Shown: positions 11,702-21,517 of the stretch, piece by piece
Numbering within the stretch: the first letter of the stretch is position 1
Layout of the letters: every line of letters begins with the position of its first letter
Source: Phytopythium helicoides
Taxonomy: Eukaryota; Oomycota; Peronosporomycetes; Pythiales; Pythiaceae
Reading direction: 5' to 3'
Length of the DNA stretch: 64,000 bases
NCBI GenBank assembly: GCA_024867545.1
Contig: JANFNE010000011.1
Coordinates: 1,302,001-1,366,000, forward strand
The notes under the pieces: generated by a model
What the model saw: only the letters and a program-made list of their open reading frames with translations
What the model was told of the DNA's origin: nothing
Database searches by the model: none
Position numbers and translations under genes: made by a program

Positions 11702-13105
11702 CTACGCCAGCTCCAGCGGTACTACTGGGATCTCTGGAAGTTGATACACACGCTTGTCACGCGACACCGATACTTTTCGACTGAACTCGCTCACGATCTG
11801 GTTGGAACCGTTGAAGTCCTCTTCGAGTCCAGAATCAACCCTATCGTCTAGTGTCGGGTGGAGGAATACTGCAGACGAGTTTTGAGGCGTCGCTTCGAGG
11901 CTTTGCAAGAATATTTGAGATGAATTAGGCGGGCTCTGCACTGAAGCGGGGCTTGGGACTGGGTCGCCGAGGATCCAGTGTTTGTAGTTGGCTTTGCGGT
12001 TCTTCCACTTGGTCATGACGGTCTCCAGACTGGAGCATCCGTCGAGGAAGTTGGGGAGTTCTCCACGCAGACGATTGTCGCGAAAGTCGGATTCCTTCAG
12101 GTACTTCAGCCGGGAGAAACAGCCGGGGACGCGGCCTTCGAGAGCATTGTCAAAGAGGTATAAATACTCAAGGTCTTCGAGATCGCCGATTGCCTCGGGG
12201 ATTTCGCCAGACAGCTGGTTGCTTGAAAGATTCAGGAACTCGAGCGCTTTGCACTCGCCAATCGATGCCGGGATTCGGCCGGAGAAGTCGTTGTTGCGCA
12301 GCGAAAGAAACACGAGTGATTTGAGGCGGCCTATCTCCGGAGGGATCTTGCCTGACATGCAGTTGCCGCGGAGGCTCAGCTTCGTCAGACGCCCTAAATT
12401 GCATATACTTGGTGGGATCGACCCTGAGAGATTGTTGTGCTGCAGCTGCAGCGTGCGCAGGTCTTGAAGGTCGCCAATCTCGCCAGGGAGGTTGCCAGAG
12501 AGCGAGTTCTGGAACAGATGCAGCTCTTGAAGACGCTGGCAGGCGCCCAGAGAGCGCGGGATGGGACCTGATTTAGCCGACATGATTTAGTCTCCACAGC
12601 GGCTGCGATCCACTTCAACCCAGCTCACCGATGAAGTCATTGCAACTCAGGTCCAAGCGTCGCAGCGCCGTCAGCTTGCCAATCCCCGCCGGGATCTCCC
12701 CTGCCCGCGCAAGACACCTATCATGAGCCCCTTTCCAAGACCAGAGCCCCAATTGCCGCAGCCGCACCGCGGATTTTGTTCCTCGACAAGTCGAGCACGC
12801 GCAGGTGAGCGAGGCGCTCGATGGCCGCCGGCAGTCTCCCTGACCTCGTTCCACTCTTGTGAGCCCCACGCCCGTCAGTGGCACCGTGAGCAATCATCAC
12901 GCAGCGCACCCGCGAGCTCGTTGGCCGGTAGCTCGATCGCCACCACGTGGCCCTGCACCACGCGCACGCCGAACCAGGCCTCGGGGTCCACGGCCGCCGC
13001 CTTCCAGCCGTCGCGGCGCCGCCACTGGTCGCCGCGCAGCGCCTCGAAGAGCTCGGCGAGCGCCGCCAGCTCCTCCGCCGGGATGGAGCTCTGTCCCTGG
13101 CCCAT
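11702..13105 (-). CDS. Plant-style leucine-rich repeat protein
   Basis: 401 residues in exons 13105-12910, 12839-12768, 12700-12629 and 12567-11702. At least seven repeats fit the LxxLxLxxNxLxGxIP plant-type LRR pattern, for example LRTLQLQHNNLSGSIPPSI. The N-terminal exon (WRRRDGW, FGVRVVQGHVVAIELP) resembles the cap of plant LRR proteins. There is no signal peptide, membrane span or kinase domain, so an intracellular binding protein is likely. All three introns are phase 1 and cut the same Gly of the repeat; exons 2 and 3 are exactly 72 nt, one repeat each. The C-terminal 110 residues are not repeats and have no recognised domain. Confidence 0.85.
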
Positions 13106-13572
13106 GGCGCCGATCTGCTAGTGACGGATCGCTCCCGGCGGGTTCCCCTCGAGAAAGTGCGGCGGCGGCCTGGGCGGCCAGATGGAGTGCCGAGCAGTTT
13201 CTTTCTCTGCCGTGCCCACGGTACTTTGCGCTCACTTGGAGAATGTATAGGGGGCGGACCTGTGACTCGAACGGGCACGGTACACGGGGTGGAAGATCAG
13301 GACGGACCTCAACATGCCAAGGGCAGGCAGGCAGGCAGGCAGGCTTGGGGCCAAGCGCACGCGGCGGGCGCTTGCTAATGGGCTGCGACTGAGGCAATGT
13401 GAGTGGTGACGGACGGCGAGAAGCCCGACGTGGTGGTAGGAATAAAAAATACGCTCGCATTAGCGTTATAGGTCTCTCGGCTGGAGAGAATGAGGGGTCC
13501 TGCTGCTGCTGACGACACGGCACTAGACTACGGAACGGCGACATCGAGGCACTTCCTTGGTGCCGAGGGCTT
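13106..13572. other. Intergenic, no gene seen
   Basis: 467 bp between the LRR gene start and the end of the next minus-strand gene. It holds a short GGCA tandem repeat near 13323-13343. Open frames here lack conserved features and look like shadows of the neighbours. Confidence 0.5.
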
Positions 13573-14310
13573 CTAGAACGCGAAGCTCTCCGTGTATATC
13601 GAGGGCTCGCGGTTGCGCGTGACCGGCGCCGCCATGGAGGACGGCGACTGCAGCGGCGCCTGGCTGTACTGCGGCGCGTACGGACTCGGGTAGCCGCCTC
13701 GCGCGGACTCGACGCCTACATACTCGAGGCTGGGCGGCGCGTTCCTATTGATAGCGGATGCGGCCAGCGCTGCGGCTGCGAGCTTGCGCTGCTTCTTCTT
13801 GTTGAGGCTGTAGGCGATAATGCTGTTCTCTGCTGGGGCGGGCGGCACGGGTCCTCTGGACTTGGAAAGCTCGCTCTCGCCGCCGACGGCGCCTCTCCTC
13901 CCCCTCCGCGGCTGTGTGGTCTCGACCGACATGATGACGGTCTCTCTGGGCCCGAAGCTCGCGTTGGGCCCTCTGGAGGAGCCGAAGGAGGACGAGAGCG
14001 ACGAGTCGGACGCGCTTCGGTGCAGCGTGGCCACGAGCGAGTTGACGTCGAAGGCGAAGGCTGGGCGGAAGTGCTGGCGGCCGCCCGCCATCTCGATGGG
14101 GATCTCGAGCGACGCGTTCAGGTCGGCCTTGCGCGCGGGCGTCGTCATGCGGCGCACGGTGCTGGTGCCCCACGCGGCGGCGGCGGCCTCCTCCACGAGG
14201 CTGTCGGCCGTGGCCAGCTCTGCCTGGCCCAGCACTTCAGGCGCCAGCGGCACGTTGTAGTAGTTGCCGCTGCGCGTGCTGCGCATCACGGACGTGTACC
14301 GGGTCTCCAT
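13573..14310 (-). CDS. Uncharacterised, largely disordered protein
   Basis: Single-exon frame of 245 residues from the ATG at 14310. The composition is rich in Ser, Ala and Arg (SDSSLSSSFGSSRG, QPRRGRRGA) with a basic KKKQRKLAAAALAASA stretch. The only ordered-looking part is around ADLNASLEIPIEMAGG and FRPAFAFDVNSLVATL. Another ATG at 14556 is in frame and would add 82 low-complexity residues. No family recognised; strong coding-type third-position GC supports a real gene. Confidence 0.55.
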   Translation of the reverse strand: METRYTSVMRSTRSGNYYNVPLAPEVLGQAELATADSLVEEAAAAAWGTSTVRRMTTPARKADLNASLEIPIEMAGGRQHFRPAFAFDVNSLVATLHRSASDSSLSSSFGSSRGPNASFGPRETVIMSVETTQPRRGRRGAVGGESELSKSRGPVPPAPAENSIIAYSLNKKKQRKLAAAALAASAINRNAPPSLEYVGVESARGGYPSPYAPQYSQAPLQSPSSMAAPVTRNREPSIYTESFAF

Positions 14311-14825
14311 GGCGCTGCTGCTGCTGCTCTGGGGGGAATAAATAACGCTCTGCGGCCAACAGGGCGCCTGCGTCGAGGCGAGTGCGGCGTCGACACCTCC
14401 GGCAGCGCACCAAGGCGCCGTCTCTTCTGGTTGTGGCTCTTGCTCTGCGCCCGCGAACTGGCCGCGCACCGTCGTCGCGTCGCCGCATCGAGCCGGGCAC
14501 GACCCTGTCCATCCCCCGCCTGGACATATGGCCGGAGGGGACCACGCCCGACCCATGATCGGCCCGCCGCTCCTTATTAGGCCTGCGCGCGCACGCTGAT
14601 AAGGGTACACTCACGCGGGATGGATAGCCCGCCTGCTGGCGTCACCTGCAATATACGAGGGTAACCGGGGCGGCTAAAACGAGCCCGCGCCGTGCGACGT
14701 GCTACCACTAGGACCGACGCCCGAAAGTAGGGTTAAAAATAGGACGATACCACCTGATATACACTAACCCGGCCAAGTTGACATGGCGGCCAGCCATTGC
14801 CGCGGTTGCAGCGCCTGTCGCCACC
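14311..14825. promoter_or_regulatory. Divergent intergenic region
   Basis: About 515 bp separating two divergent genes, so it should contain both promoters. A TATA-like AATAAATAACG lies at 14337-14347, upstream of the minus-strand gene. No RNA gene or repeat seen. Confidence 0.35.
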
Positions 14826-16897
14826 ATGACGAGCATGACGCGCGCGTCGGAGGCGCCCGGCGACAAGGGCAAGCGCGCCATCAAGAAGCTGACGAAGGAG
14901 AAGATCGAGGAGTTCCGCGCCGAGATCGAGGTGGGCAGGGGCGTGGCGAGCCTGGCGTCGCGCGGCATGGAGGCCATCGTGAGCCTCGAGGGGCTGCGCG
15001 GCGCCACCAAGCTCGACCTGAGCCACAACAAGCTCACCAAGCTCTCGGACCTCAAGCGCGTGCCCAACGTCACCATGCTCAAGCTCACAGCCAACCAGCT
15101 CAACGGAGAGGTACGGCGCGGCGCCAGTTAGAGCGAGCTGGCGCGTCGCTCTATGCGGGGACTGACGACGAGCTGTGTTCCGCCAGGGCATCGCCGAGGT
15201 GCAGTACCTCAAGAAACTCGTGATCCTTAATGCGGCCGAGAACCGCATCTCCCGCATCAATAAGGACACGCTCGTGCACCTGCGCTCGCTCAAGGCGCTT
15301 GTACTCAATGACAACTCCATCACGACGCTCGAGTGGCTGCCCAAGCTGCCGGTAACGTCCTGATACGAAGAGTCTGTAGACGAGGCAACCATGGTGCTTA
15401 TAGCTATTGCGCTCTCTTGTGTCATTTTCCATAGGAACTCAACTCGCTTATCGTCAGCAATAACCGGATCACCAAAATTCCCGAGCGGATTGTCGACCGA
15501 CTACCTAATCTGACCAAGATCTCCATGTGAGTAACCAAGTTTTCTTCACTTGCAAGAGAGATCCTAACCACTAGTCTCTATGTCTGCAGCTCACACAACT
15601 TGCTCGAAGTGCGCTTTATCCCTGTGATCAACTCGATAAAAGCTAAATCAACTAATCATTTGTGAACTGCTTTCCTCACAAATAGGAAATCCCCGACCTG
15701 AGTTCGCTAAAGCAGCTCACTGAGCTGCGCATCTCACACAACAAGATCAAGAAGATCCCTGCGCACTTGGGCAAGCTAGGTACGAAAGTAGCGACGCTTC
15801 CACCATCGGTTTGCATGCAAACTTACCTAGTATCATTTGCCTGGACCTTGAAGAGCAACTCAAGGTGCTCGAGTTGGGCCACAATGAGATCAGTGACTGG
15901 GAAGGTCTCGAGGCGCTCTCTGCGCTCCCCAACCTGAAGCAAATCAGTTTACGAGGGAACCCTATCGCTGGAAAGCCTCTGGAGGTTTCACTTGCTGAAG
16001 AAAAGAACGCAAAGGAGAAATCTTCAAATTCCAATGAAGACGAGGACGAGGACATGAAGAAGGATGAGAATGCTGGCGAGACTGAGGAGCAGAAGATGCA
16101 GAGATTCAAGAAGCTCGAAGCGACGAACAAACACTACAACTTCAAGATGAAGCGACTGTTCCCTTCGTTGGTGATTCGTGATGGACACCGTGTTATGGAC
16201 AAAAAGACTCATGGCTACGTTGCGCCGCCAAAAGAGGAGAAGCCTGAAAAGAAGGAGAAGCCGGGAAAGAAAGAGAAGAGCAAGAAGTCCAAGGAGGACA
16301 AGAAGCCCAAAGATGGCAAGAAGTCGTCAGATGGAAAGCTACCCAAGTCTCAGAAGCGCGAGCGTTCGAATGATACCACTGAAGGCAACGCTGATGTCGA
16401 TTCCGCCGACCCCACTACCTCTAAGTCCAAGAAGCCCAAAATCGAAAAGAAAGCTTCCGACCAGCCTGTCGCGAAAAAGCAGAAGAGCAGCAATGAAAAG
16501 GAGGACCTCAAAATCAAGGCAAAACAGGAACCCAAAACGGAGGAGTCCAAGAAGGAGATCGAGAATGTCTACAAGAAGGAATCCAAAAAGGAGGCAAAAG
16601 AATCCAAGCAAGAAGCCAAGGGATCCAAGAAGGAGTCTAAGAAGGACAAAAAGAAGGACGCCAAGGAGTCGAAGAAGGCGCCAAAGGTGAGTTGTACAAT
16701 TAGACAAGCTGTCACACCCCAATGTTCCGTACTCATTCATATCTTGGTGCCAATAGGACGCTGCGAGCGGAGTCGTGGCTGTAAAGCAGCTGAAGAAATC
16801 GAAGCAGGGCAAGAACCAGGCAGCAGCTCCGGTCGACCTCACCAAGGTAAACTTCACTCCCAACGTCGGGCTCGGCGGCTCTTCCGCCTGGGACTAG
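14826..16897 (+). CDS. Nuclear-type LRR protein with acidic and Lys-rich tail
   Basis: 542 residues in seven exons: 14826-15110, 15187-15351, 15435-15526, 15590-15608, 15686-15779, 15854-16686 and 16757-16897. The N-terminal half has about six LRRs of the short SDS22/ANP32-like type (LDLSHNKLTKL, LNAAENRISRI, LVLNDNSITTL, LRISHNKIKKI, LELGHNEISDW). An acidic stretch (NEDEDEDMKKDE) and a conserved HYNFKMKRLFPSL block follow, then about 200 residues of alternating Lys/Glu/Ser, and a conserved-looking C terminus ending GLGGSSAWD. A role in a nuclear or nucleolar complex is inferred from this layout. Exon 4 is only 19 nt. The acceptor of exon 6 is a weak AAG. Confidence 0.8.
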
Positions 16898-17125
16898 TTT
16901 AGCATCCCCCATCATCACCAGCTCGTCGAGGACCAGAGATAACATAGAGAGAATCGTCCACCCCCACGCAGCTCAGTTCTCGGAGCTCATTTTGATTCAG
17001 CTTTTCCCCATCAAGACCACCAAAATGACCTTTGAAAACGGATAGTCTCCTATTCGATTGTAGAGGCTGCATGTGAGGCAGCGACCGGCTGCCCCCACCC
17101 GCAGAAAGCAGAGCAGGCGAGCACC

Positions 17126-17528
17126 ATGTCGACTCCCATCACGGCCTTCATCGACTCGTTCATGGCGCCCAAGTACCAGGGCGAGCTGGACACGGTGGTA
17201 CGTCGCTCGCGCAGCTCTGGCGCGCTCGAATGAGCCGCTTCGCGCCGCCAATGGAGCTCTGGGTGACGAGAAATCGCTGGTTCCGCAGGCGCACCTGTCC
17301 AAGACGGCCAATGGCGCGCAGTGGCGCCTGGAGGACGACCTGCCGGCCCAGAAGGTCAAGGGCTTCCACCGCCACCACCAGTACACGAGCCCCGAGGGAT
17401 TCCCGGAGGTGCCGCGCCAGTACATCTCCACGGCGCACTCGAACGGCCAGGACTACGCCACCTACGCCGCCAACTCGTACTCGTCGGCCATCGCCGTGGC
17501 TGAGGCCATGAAGAAGCGCGGCTTCTAG
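17126..17528 (+). CDS. Small protein of unknown function
   Basis: 103 residues in two exons, 17126-17197 and 17289-17528, with a GT..AG intron of 91 nt. The frame runs MSTPITAFIDSFMAP to EAMKKRGF. It is hydrophilic, rich in Tyr, His and Ala, and has no signal peptide or membrane span. Clean splice sites, a good ACCATG start context and coding-like composition support a gene. No family recognised. Confidence 0.6.
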
Positions 17529-17792
17529 GCGTCGACGTGGCGTATGGGGTTTAGTTCGCGCGTGCCATGCGGCCGCAGCAAGGTCGAGCGCATTTTGTAC
17601 GCGGTCGGGCGGCTGAGGTCGCAGTAATTACAATCCAAGACTGGCGACGTGCGAGTGAATCAAACGCCGTGTATGACGTCGGCTGATGCGTGGTCTACTT
17701 CTTGTGTGTGTTGTGTTGGAGCAGGCAAGGGTCGCAGGTGGACTTGCTGGAGGCTACTCTACAGAGATATGTCGACGACGATGGCTCGCAGA

Positions 17793-18623
17793 TCATGGAC
17801 CGCTTGAGGGTGGGCTGTACAGGTACACCTGGGAAGAGAAAGCCATCCGTTAGACGTGGAGTCGACTGTCGATGATCACCTACAGGGTGCTACCTTGGTG
17901 CCCTTGTAATCACGCTGCTCGTCGCTCGTCCATCCTGGGATTGAGAACACGTACGTCACGATGCGCACGCCGCGTTGTCGCGCTTCTTCGAGCCTACAAC
18001 ACTCGCGCAAGCAACAGCATTCAGTCGAGCGGCTAGCTCTTCAAGCGTGTGCATCTTGCTTACTTTGGCAGCAGTAGACGAATGCCCTGCACAATTGTAC
18101 CACAGTGAGGTGAGCTCCAAACTCACTTCAGTAAACTTGTATCTCGGAAAACAACCTGTGGAACGAGATACATGAAGAGCGCCGTGGCCTCCGAAAAGTC
18201 CGCTACGAGCGCGTCGCCATGCACGATCTCCACCAGGTCCTGCACGCCGTTTTCCTGCGTCAATCGCAAGCACAAATGAGAATCCGAGGAAACTCCACTT
18301 GCGGCCAAAACCTGTCAACACCTCAACTCGCTCACGTGCTCGACTCGCAAGCTCCTCATTGTACTCGACTCCCACGCATCTACCAACCCCGTCAACGCCA
18401 CCAAAAATCCCATTCAGCACCAACTTTTTTTCCAAAATCCAAAAATTCGACGAGCGAAGCACCTCGCGCCGACTTGCTTGGCCGCGTGCACGAGCATACG
18501 GCCGTCTCCGCAGCCCAAGTCGAACAGCACATCACCCCGGCTCAGGCGCAGCAGCTCCAGCGCGTGGGCCAGCACGGCGTCGCCGCTAGGCGTGAAAGGC
18601 GCCAGCTTGGTGCCGCTGCTCAT
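17793..18623 (-). CDS. SAM-dependent methyltransferase of the FAM173/ATPSCKMT type
   Basis: Reconstructed from six exons: 18623-18463, 18379-18322, 18254-18156, 18086-18064, 17993-17894 and 17828-17793; 158 residues. Motif I is FDLGCGDGRMLVHAAK, followed by GVEYNEELA (motif II acidic residue), then HGDALVADFSEATALFMYLVP, the signature block of small lysine methyltransferases such as ATPSCKMT, and VRIVTYVFSIPGW near the end. All junctions are GT..AG and in phase, and exon 4 is only 23 nt. The family methylates lysines, in animals on a mitochondrial ATP synthase subunit; the target here is unknown. The start region has no obvious targeting peptide. Confidence 0.8.
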
Positions 18624-18789
18624 GGTGACGTCGATGCAGCAATGCTGGCTTGATAAGTTCGCACCTTACTGAGCACGTCTGACACAGTCGAACTTACTGC
18701 TAGATGGCCTTCGTTGGAAGCGAGTCCCATATGCAGGCTTTCACTGTGTGGGCTTGACCTCCCGCTCCACGCGAGCCACCCACGCGTTG

Positions 18790-18816
18790 CTGTGGCACGA
18801 AACCCTCACGCCACAG
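18790..18816 (-). ncRNA. Hairpin spanning the Fanzor stop codon, guide-RNA scaffold candidate
   Basis: A perfect 7-bp inverted repeat, CTGTGGC and GCCACAG, with a 13-nt loop. Its 5' arm on the minus strand lies in the last codons of the Fanzor gene and includes part of the TGA stop. TnpB and Fanzor guide RNAs are known to overlap or follow the 3' end of the nuclease gene, so a structured RNA is expected here. The assignment is by position and pairing only; further GC-rich pairing is possible down to about 18745. Confidence 0.3.
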
Positions 18817-20971
18817 ACGACTGCGCTCGAGCGAATGCTCGAGGACGAGGCAAGCCATGAAGCTTGGCTACCAGTAGTGTCAGCATGTTTCGTGCGGCGT
18901 TGATATCACGGTCCCACAAGGAAGTCCTGCAGACGCTGGAGGGACAGCGCAGAACATCTCGCGTCTTGGACCACGAAAGCAATTCGTCGTCCTTACTCCT
19001 GAAAGGGAGGTGAGACTTGTGGGAGGGGATCTCGCCTAGCTGGACTCTCGCCTTGAGAACAGCCATCTCGAGGCGGGTCGAGCACCGCGAGCACAACTTG
19101 CTCGTGTTGTACTCGTCGATCGACACGACCGATGCGCGAACCTTCAGTGCTCGTCGAAAGGCCTTGACTGGAGTTGGCGGATGGCCGCGCGTGCCGCCGT
19201 GGTTGATCCAGTCGCCGTAGCCGACGAGAACACTTGGACTGGCGACCGGGACCACGCGTTTGGCTAGCGCAGCGAGCGCCTTCGCCTTCATGCGCTTCAC
19301 GAAGAAGCGCTGCTTGAGGAACGGCCTAGTGGCCGAGAACCAGATCAGGTAGCCCACGTACTTCCAGTAGATCTTGAGGCGCGTCAGGTACTCGGTCGCA
19401 CTCGCCGTCTTGAACGACGGGATCCGGCTGATAGCATCGCTGTAGTGGAGCTCACGCTTGCGGAGGTTGGTGTGCCAGTACTGGGACTTGTTGATCCCCG
19501 AGAGGTGGCGATACTCGGCAGTCCGGAATTGCACCACCGCTTCTGTGTTGTCCTCAGTGCTCACACGCGCGGCTGTGCACATGTTCCGCGTGCCCGGATC
19601 AACACCAACGCACACGTCCGGAACGTAGCCCTCAGGCAGTGATTCCCACTCCAAGTCTCGCTCTCGCTGTGCCGCTTGCTTGCTGCGCTTCGGACCCTTC
19701 ATCCTCTCCTTCTGCAGCTTCTCCTGTTGCTCGTCGCGCGCCGTCTTGGGCCGCTGCATCAGCACGGACGCGCTGTACCCATTCGTGGTTACTCGGTTGG
19801 CGAACAGTCGGCTCGCTACCTGCGCCTTGGCCTCTGGGTCTAGCTGGTTGAAGTCGTTCTTCGACATGTCGACACCACTAGCCATTGTCTCGAAGCGAGA
19901 CACCGAGAAAGCACGGCGAAGGTAGAGCTGCTTGTGCTCCGGGACGTCGCTTTCAAGAAGCGCCTGGCCAGAGGGCCCGACTCGGATACCAAGAGGGTTG
20001 TACCCCTCGGTGGACTGGAACACTCGATTGCAGAGCCCGTGGAGTGTCGACCCATTGATAGTGATGTGAGCTGGTACAAACGAGTGCGAGACGGGTAGGA
20101 GGCTGAATACACGCACCCCGTACTGTGCAGGGTTCATCACCTTGGTCGCTTCGATCCCCTTCAAGATGTCGTACAGCTTGCATACGAAGTGCTCGAGGTT
20201 GTTCTCCAGGTTGTTGTGCCAAGGTGGCATTCCGAGCCATTCACGGAGCTCGATCTCGTCAGCACGGAAGCTAGTGTCGTCAGCGTCGGAGATGGGGCGA
20301 TAACAGGCACGGACGAGTCGTTTGATGTCCTGCTCCATCTCCTTCTTGATGGCCTTGACGGCCTTCTTCGCGTTCTTCTTCTCCGTTCGCTCGGCTCGAG
20401 TGAGCTGCGAGTTCGATCGGTTGTCCCATTGCCTGGCCACCAGCTCTGCGTCCTCGAGCTCGACGGCGAAGCGAGCTTCGACGATCAGTCGAACGTAGAG
20501 TGCAAGGCGACGCTCGAAGTTGACCACCACCATGTTCTTGCAGTTGACCTCCATTTGCGCAGCCAGATCGCTGATCATGCGGCCTTCATATTCGATCGTC
20601 GGGGGAGAGACGTAGTCGTCGACTCGTAGGCGTTCGTCGCGGTACATGTCGATTGTTGCCCGGAGTGCTGCGTCCACGACAGGTGAGTGTCCTGGCTTCA
20701 CGAACCTGGTACGAGCAGCCTGACAGCAGTGGACGAAGAAGTCCTGGGTGAGTCTCGGGAGATCCTGACCGCTCTCCAAGCATCGCAGCACGTGAAGGTT
20801 GGCCACGTGCCAGGCCTCCACTTGGATCTGTTTGAATACGCCACATGTCCATCGGATCTCGGCGAGCAGGTACGGGTCGCGGCACAAGGTGTTGAGCTTG
20901 CACTCGACGGTCGAGTACGTGTGCTCGTCGGCCCACTGTTTCTCCTCCGGTGTCCGCTTCCGCTTCACCAT
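18806..20971 (-). CDS. Fanzor nuclease (eukaryotic TnpB-like, RNA-guided)
   Basis: Intronless, 721 residues from the ATG at 20971 (13 codons upstream are open but begin with GTG). The RuvC-like core is complete: Asp458 in VGVDPGTRN, Glu620 in SIDEYNTSKLCSRC, and Asp687/Asp689 in WDRDINAARNM. The zinc ribbon is C627-x2-C630 with C676 and C681. These are the diagnostic features of TnpB/Fanzor. The N-terminal 450 residues correspond to the WED/REC and guide-binding part and are helical, with a basic run at about 185-215. The family cuts DNA under guide of an RNA encoded near the gene's 3' end. A Crypton-like recombinase lies upstream on the same strand, suggesting that both belong to one element. 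It looks intact, with no stop or frameshift. Confidence 0.9.
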   Translation of the reverse strand: MVKRKRTPEEKQWADEHTYSTVECKLNTLCRDPYLLAEIRWTCGVFKQIQVEAWHVANLHVLRCLESGQDLPRLTQDFFVHCCQAARTRFVKPGHSPVVDAALRATIDMYRDERLRVDDYVSPPTIEYEGRMISDLAAQMEVNCKNMVVVNFERRLALYVRLIVEARFAVELEDAELVARQWDNRSNSQLTRAERTEKKNAKKAVKAIKKEMEQDIKRLVRACYRPISDADDTSFRADEIELREWLGMPPWHNNLENNLEHFVCKLYDILKGIEATKVMNPAQYGVRVFSLLPVSHSFVPAHITINGSTLHGLCNRVFQSTEGYNPLGIRVGPSGQALLESDVPEHKQLYLRRAFSVSRFETMASGVDMSKNDFNQLDPEAKAQVASRLFANRVTTNGYSASVLMQRPKTARDEQQEKLQKERMKGPKRSKQAAQRERDLEWESLPEGYVPDVCVGVDPGTRNMCTAARVSTEDNTEAVVQFRTAEYRHLSGINKSQYWHTNLRKRELHYSDAISRIPSFKTASATEYLTRLKIYWKYVGYLIWFSATRPFLKQRFFVKRMKAKALAALAKRVVPVASPSVLVGYGDWINHGGTRGHPPTPVKAFRRALKVRASVVSIDEYNTSKLCSRCSTRLEMAVLKARVQLGEIPSHKSHLPFRSKDDELLSWSKTRDVLRCPSSVCRTSLWDRDINAARNMLTLLVAKLHGLPRPRAFARAQSSVA

Positions 20972-21430
20972 CGTGCAGCAAAAGATCGAATGAGCGGGTT
21001 GAAGCTCCACAGGTCGGAGAAGCCACCGTTACATATCTAAACCAAGATAAAGCAAGATCACCCATATCGTGACGGCTCCGACCGTCGTGCAACTCCGACT
21101 CTGCATCCGACGTATCGCAAAAATTGATCGCACCAAATGTTGGAGGTTTCGTAAAATCCCGTAAAAACGTAGGCTCTCAAATGATTGGTTCTACTGCTGG
21201 TGCCATGTGTAATTACGCCGGTGAAATCAATGGACCATGTGCCATTTCGACTGCGCCATTTTGCCCTGGGCGCTCAGTGCTCGATTGACCACCTGGCATG
21301 GTGAATTGAGGGGGGTATGCCGCGCATCGGCTACCTAAGAGGGTTGCCCTGGCCACGAAGAACTGTGGTCAGTAATTCCCCGTCGAGCACTCCAGAAGAG
21401 TTCCCCTGCGATGTTGCTGCGCTAACCCCC
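20972..21430. promoter_or_regulatory. Upstream region of the Fanzor gene with TCCGAC repeats
   Basis: No protein gene. Three direct copies of TCCGAC lie at 21077-21082, 21094-21099 and 21106-21111, with the reverse motif GTCGGA at 21013-21018 just before the ATG. A CCAAT-type box (GATTGGT) is near 21184. The 11-mer TCCGACGTATC at 21106-21116 is the exact reverse complement of 23656-23666, upstream of the recombinase. Promoter or recombinase-binding role is inferred. Confidence 0.45.
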
Positions 21431-21494
21431 ACCGATGTAGCTCAATGGGAGAGCTCCCGAAAGGGAAGGAGGTGGTTCGATTCCATCCATGGGT
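21431..21494 (+). ncRNA. tRNA-like structure with truncated anticodon arm
   Basis: Reads as a near-cloverleaf: acceptor strands ACCGATG and CATGGGT pair at six of seven positions; TA linker; D arm GCTC-AATGGGA-GAGC; T arm GGTGG-TTCGATT-CCATC with the exact box B consensus GGTTCGATTCC. Box A-like GTAGCTCAATGGG is present and a TTTT stop follows at 21498. Between D and T arms there are only 16 nt, which form TCCC-GAAA-GGGA, a 4-bp stem with a GNRA tetraloop, instead of a normal anticodon arm. It therefore cannot decode as a standard tRNA. It lies between the Fanzor and recombinase genes. Confidence 0.6.
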
Positions 21495-21517
21495 AAATTT
21501 TCTATCTGCCATGCCTG

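Noticed and set aside
13323..13343. GGCA tandem units as a regulatory repeat
   Set aside because: Only about five units; an ordinary microsatellite.
17690..17875. A 61-codon plus-strand frame
   Set aside because: It is antisense to the last exon and intron of the methyltransferase gene, which is well supported.
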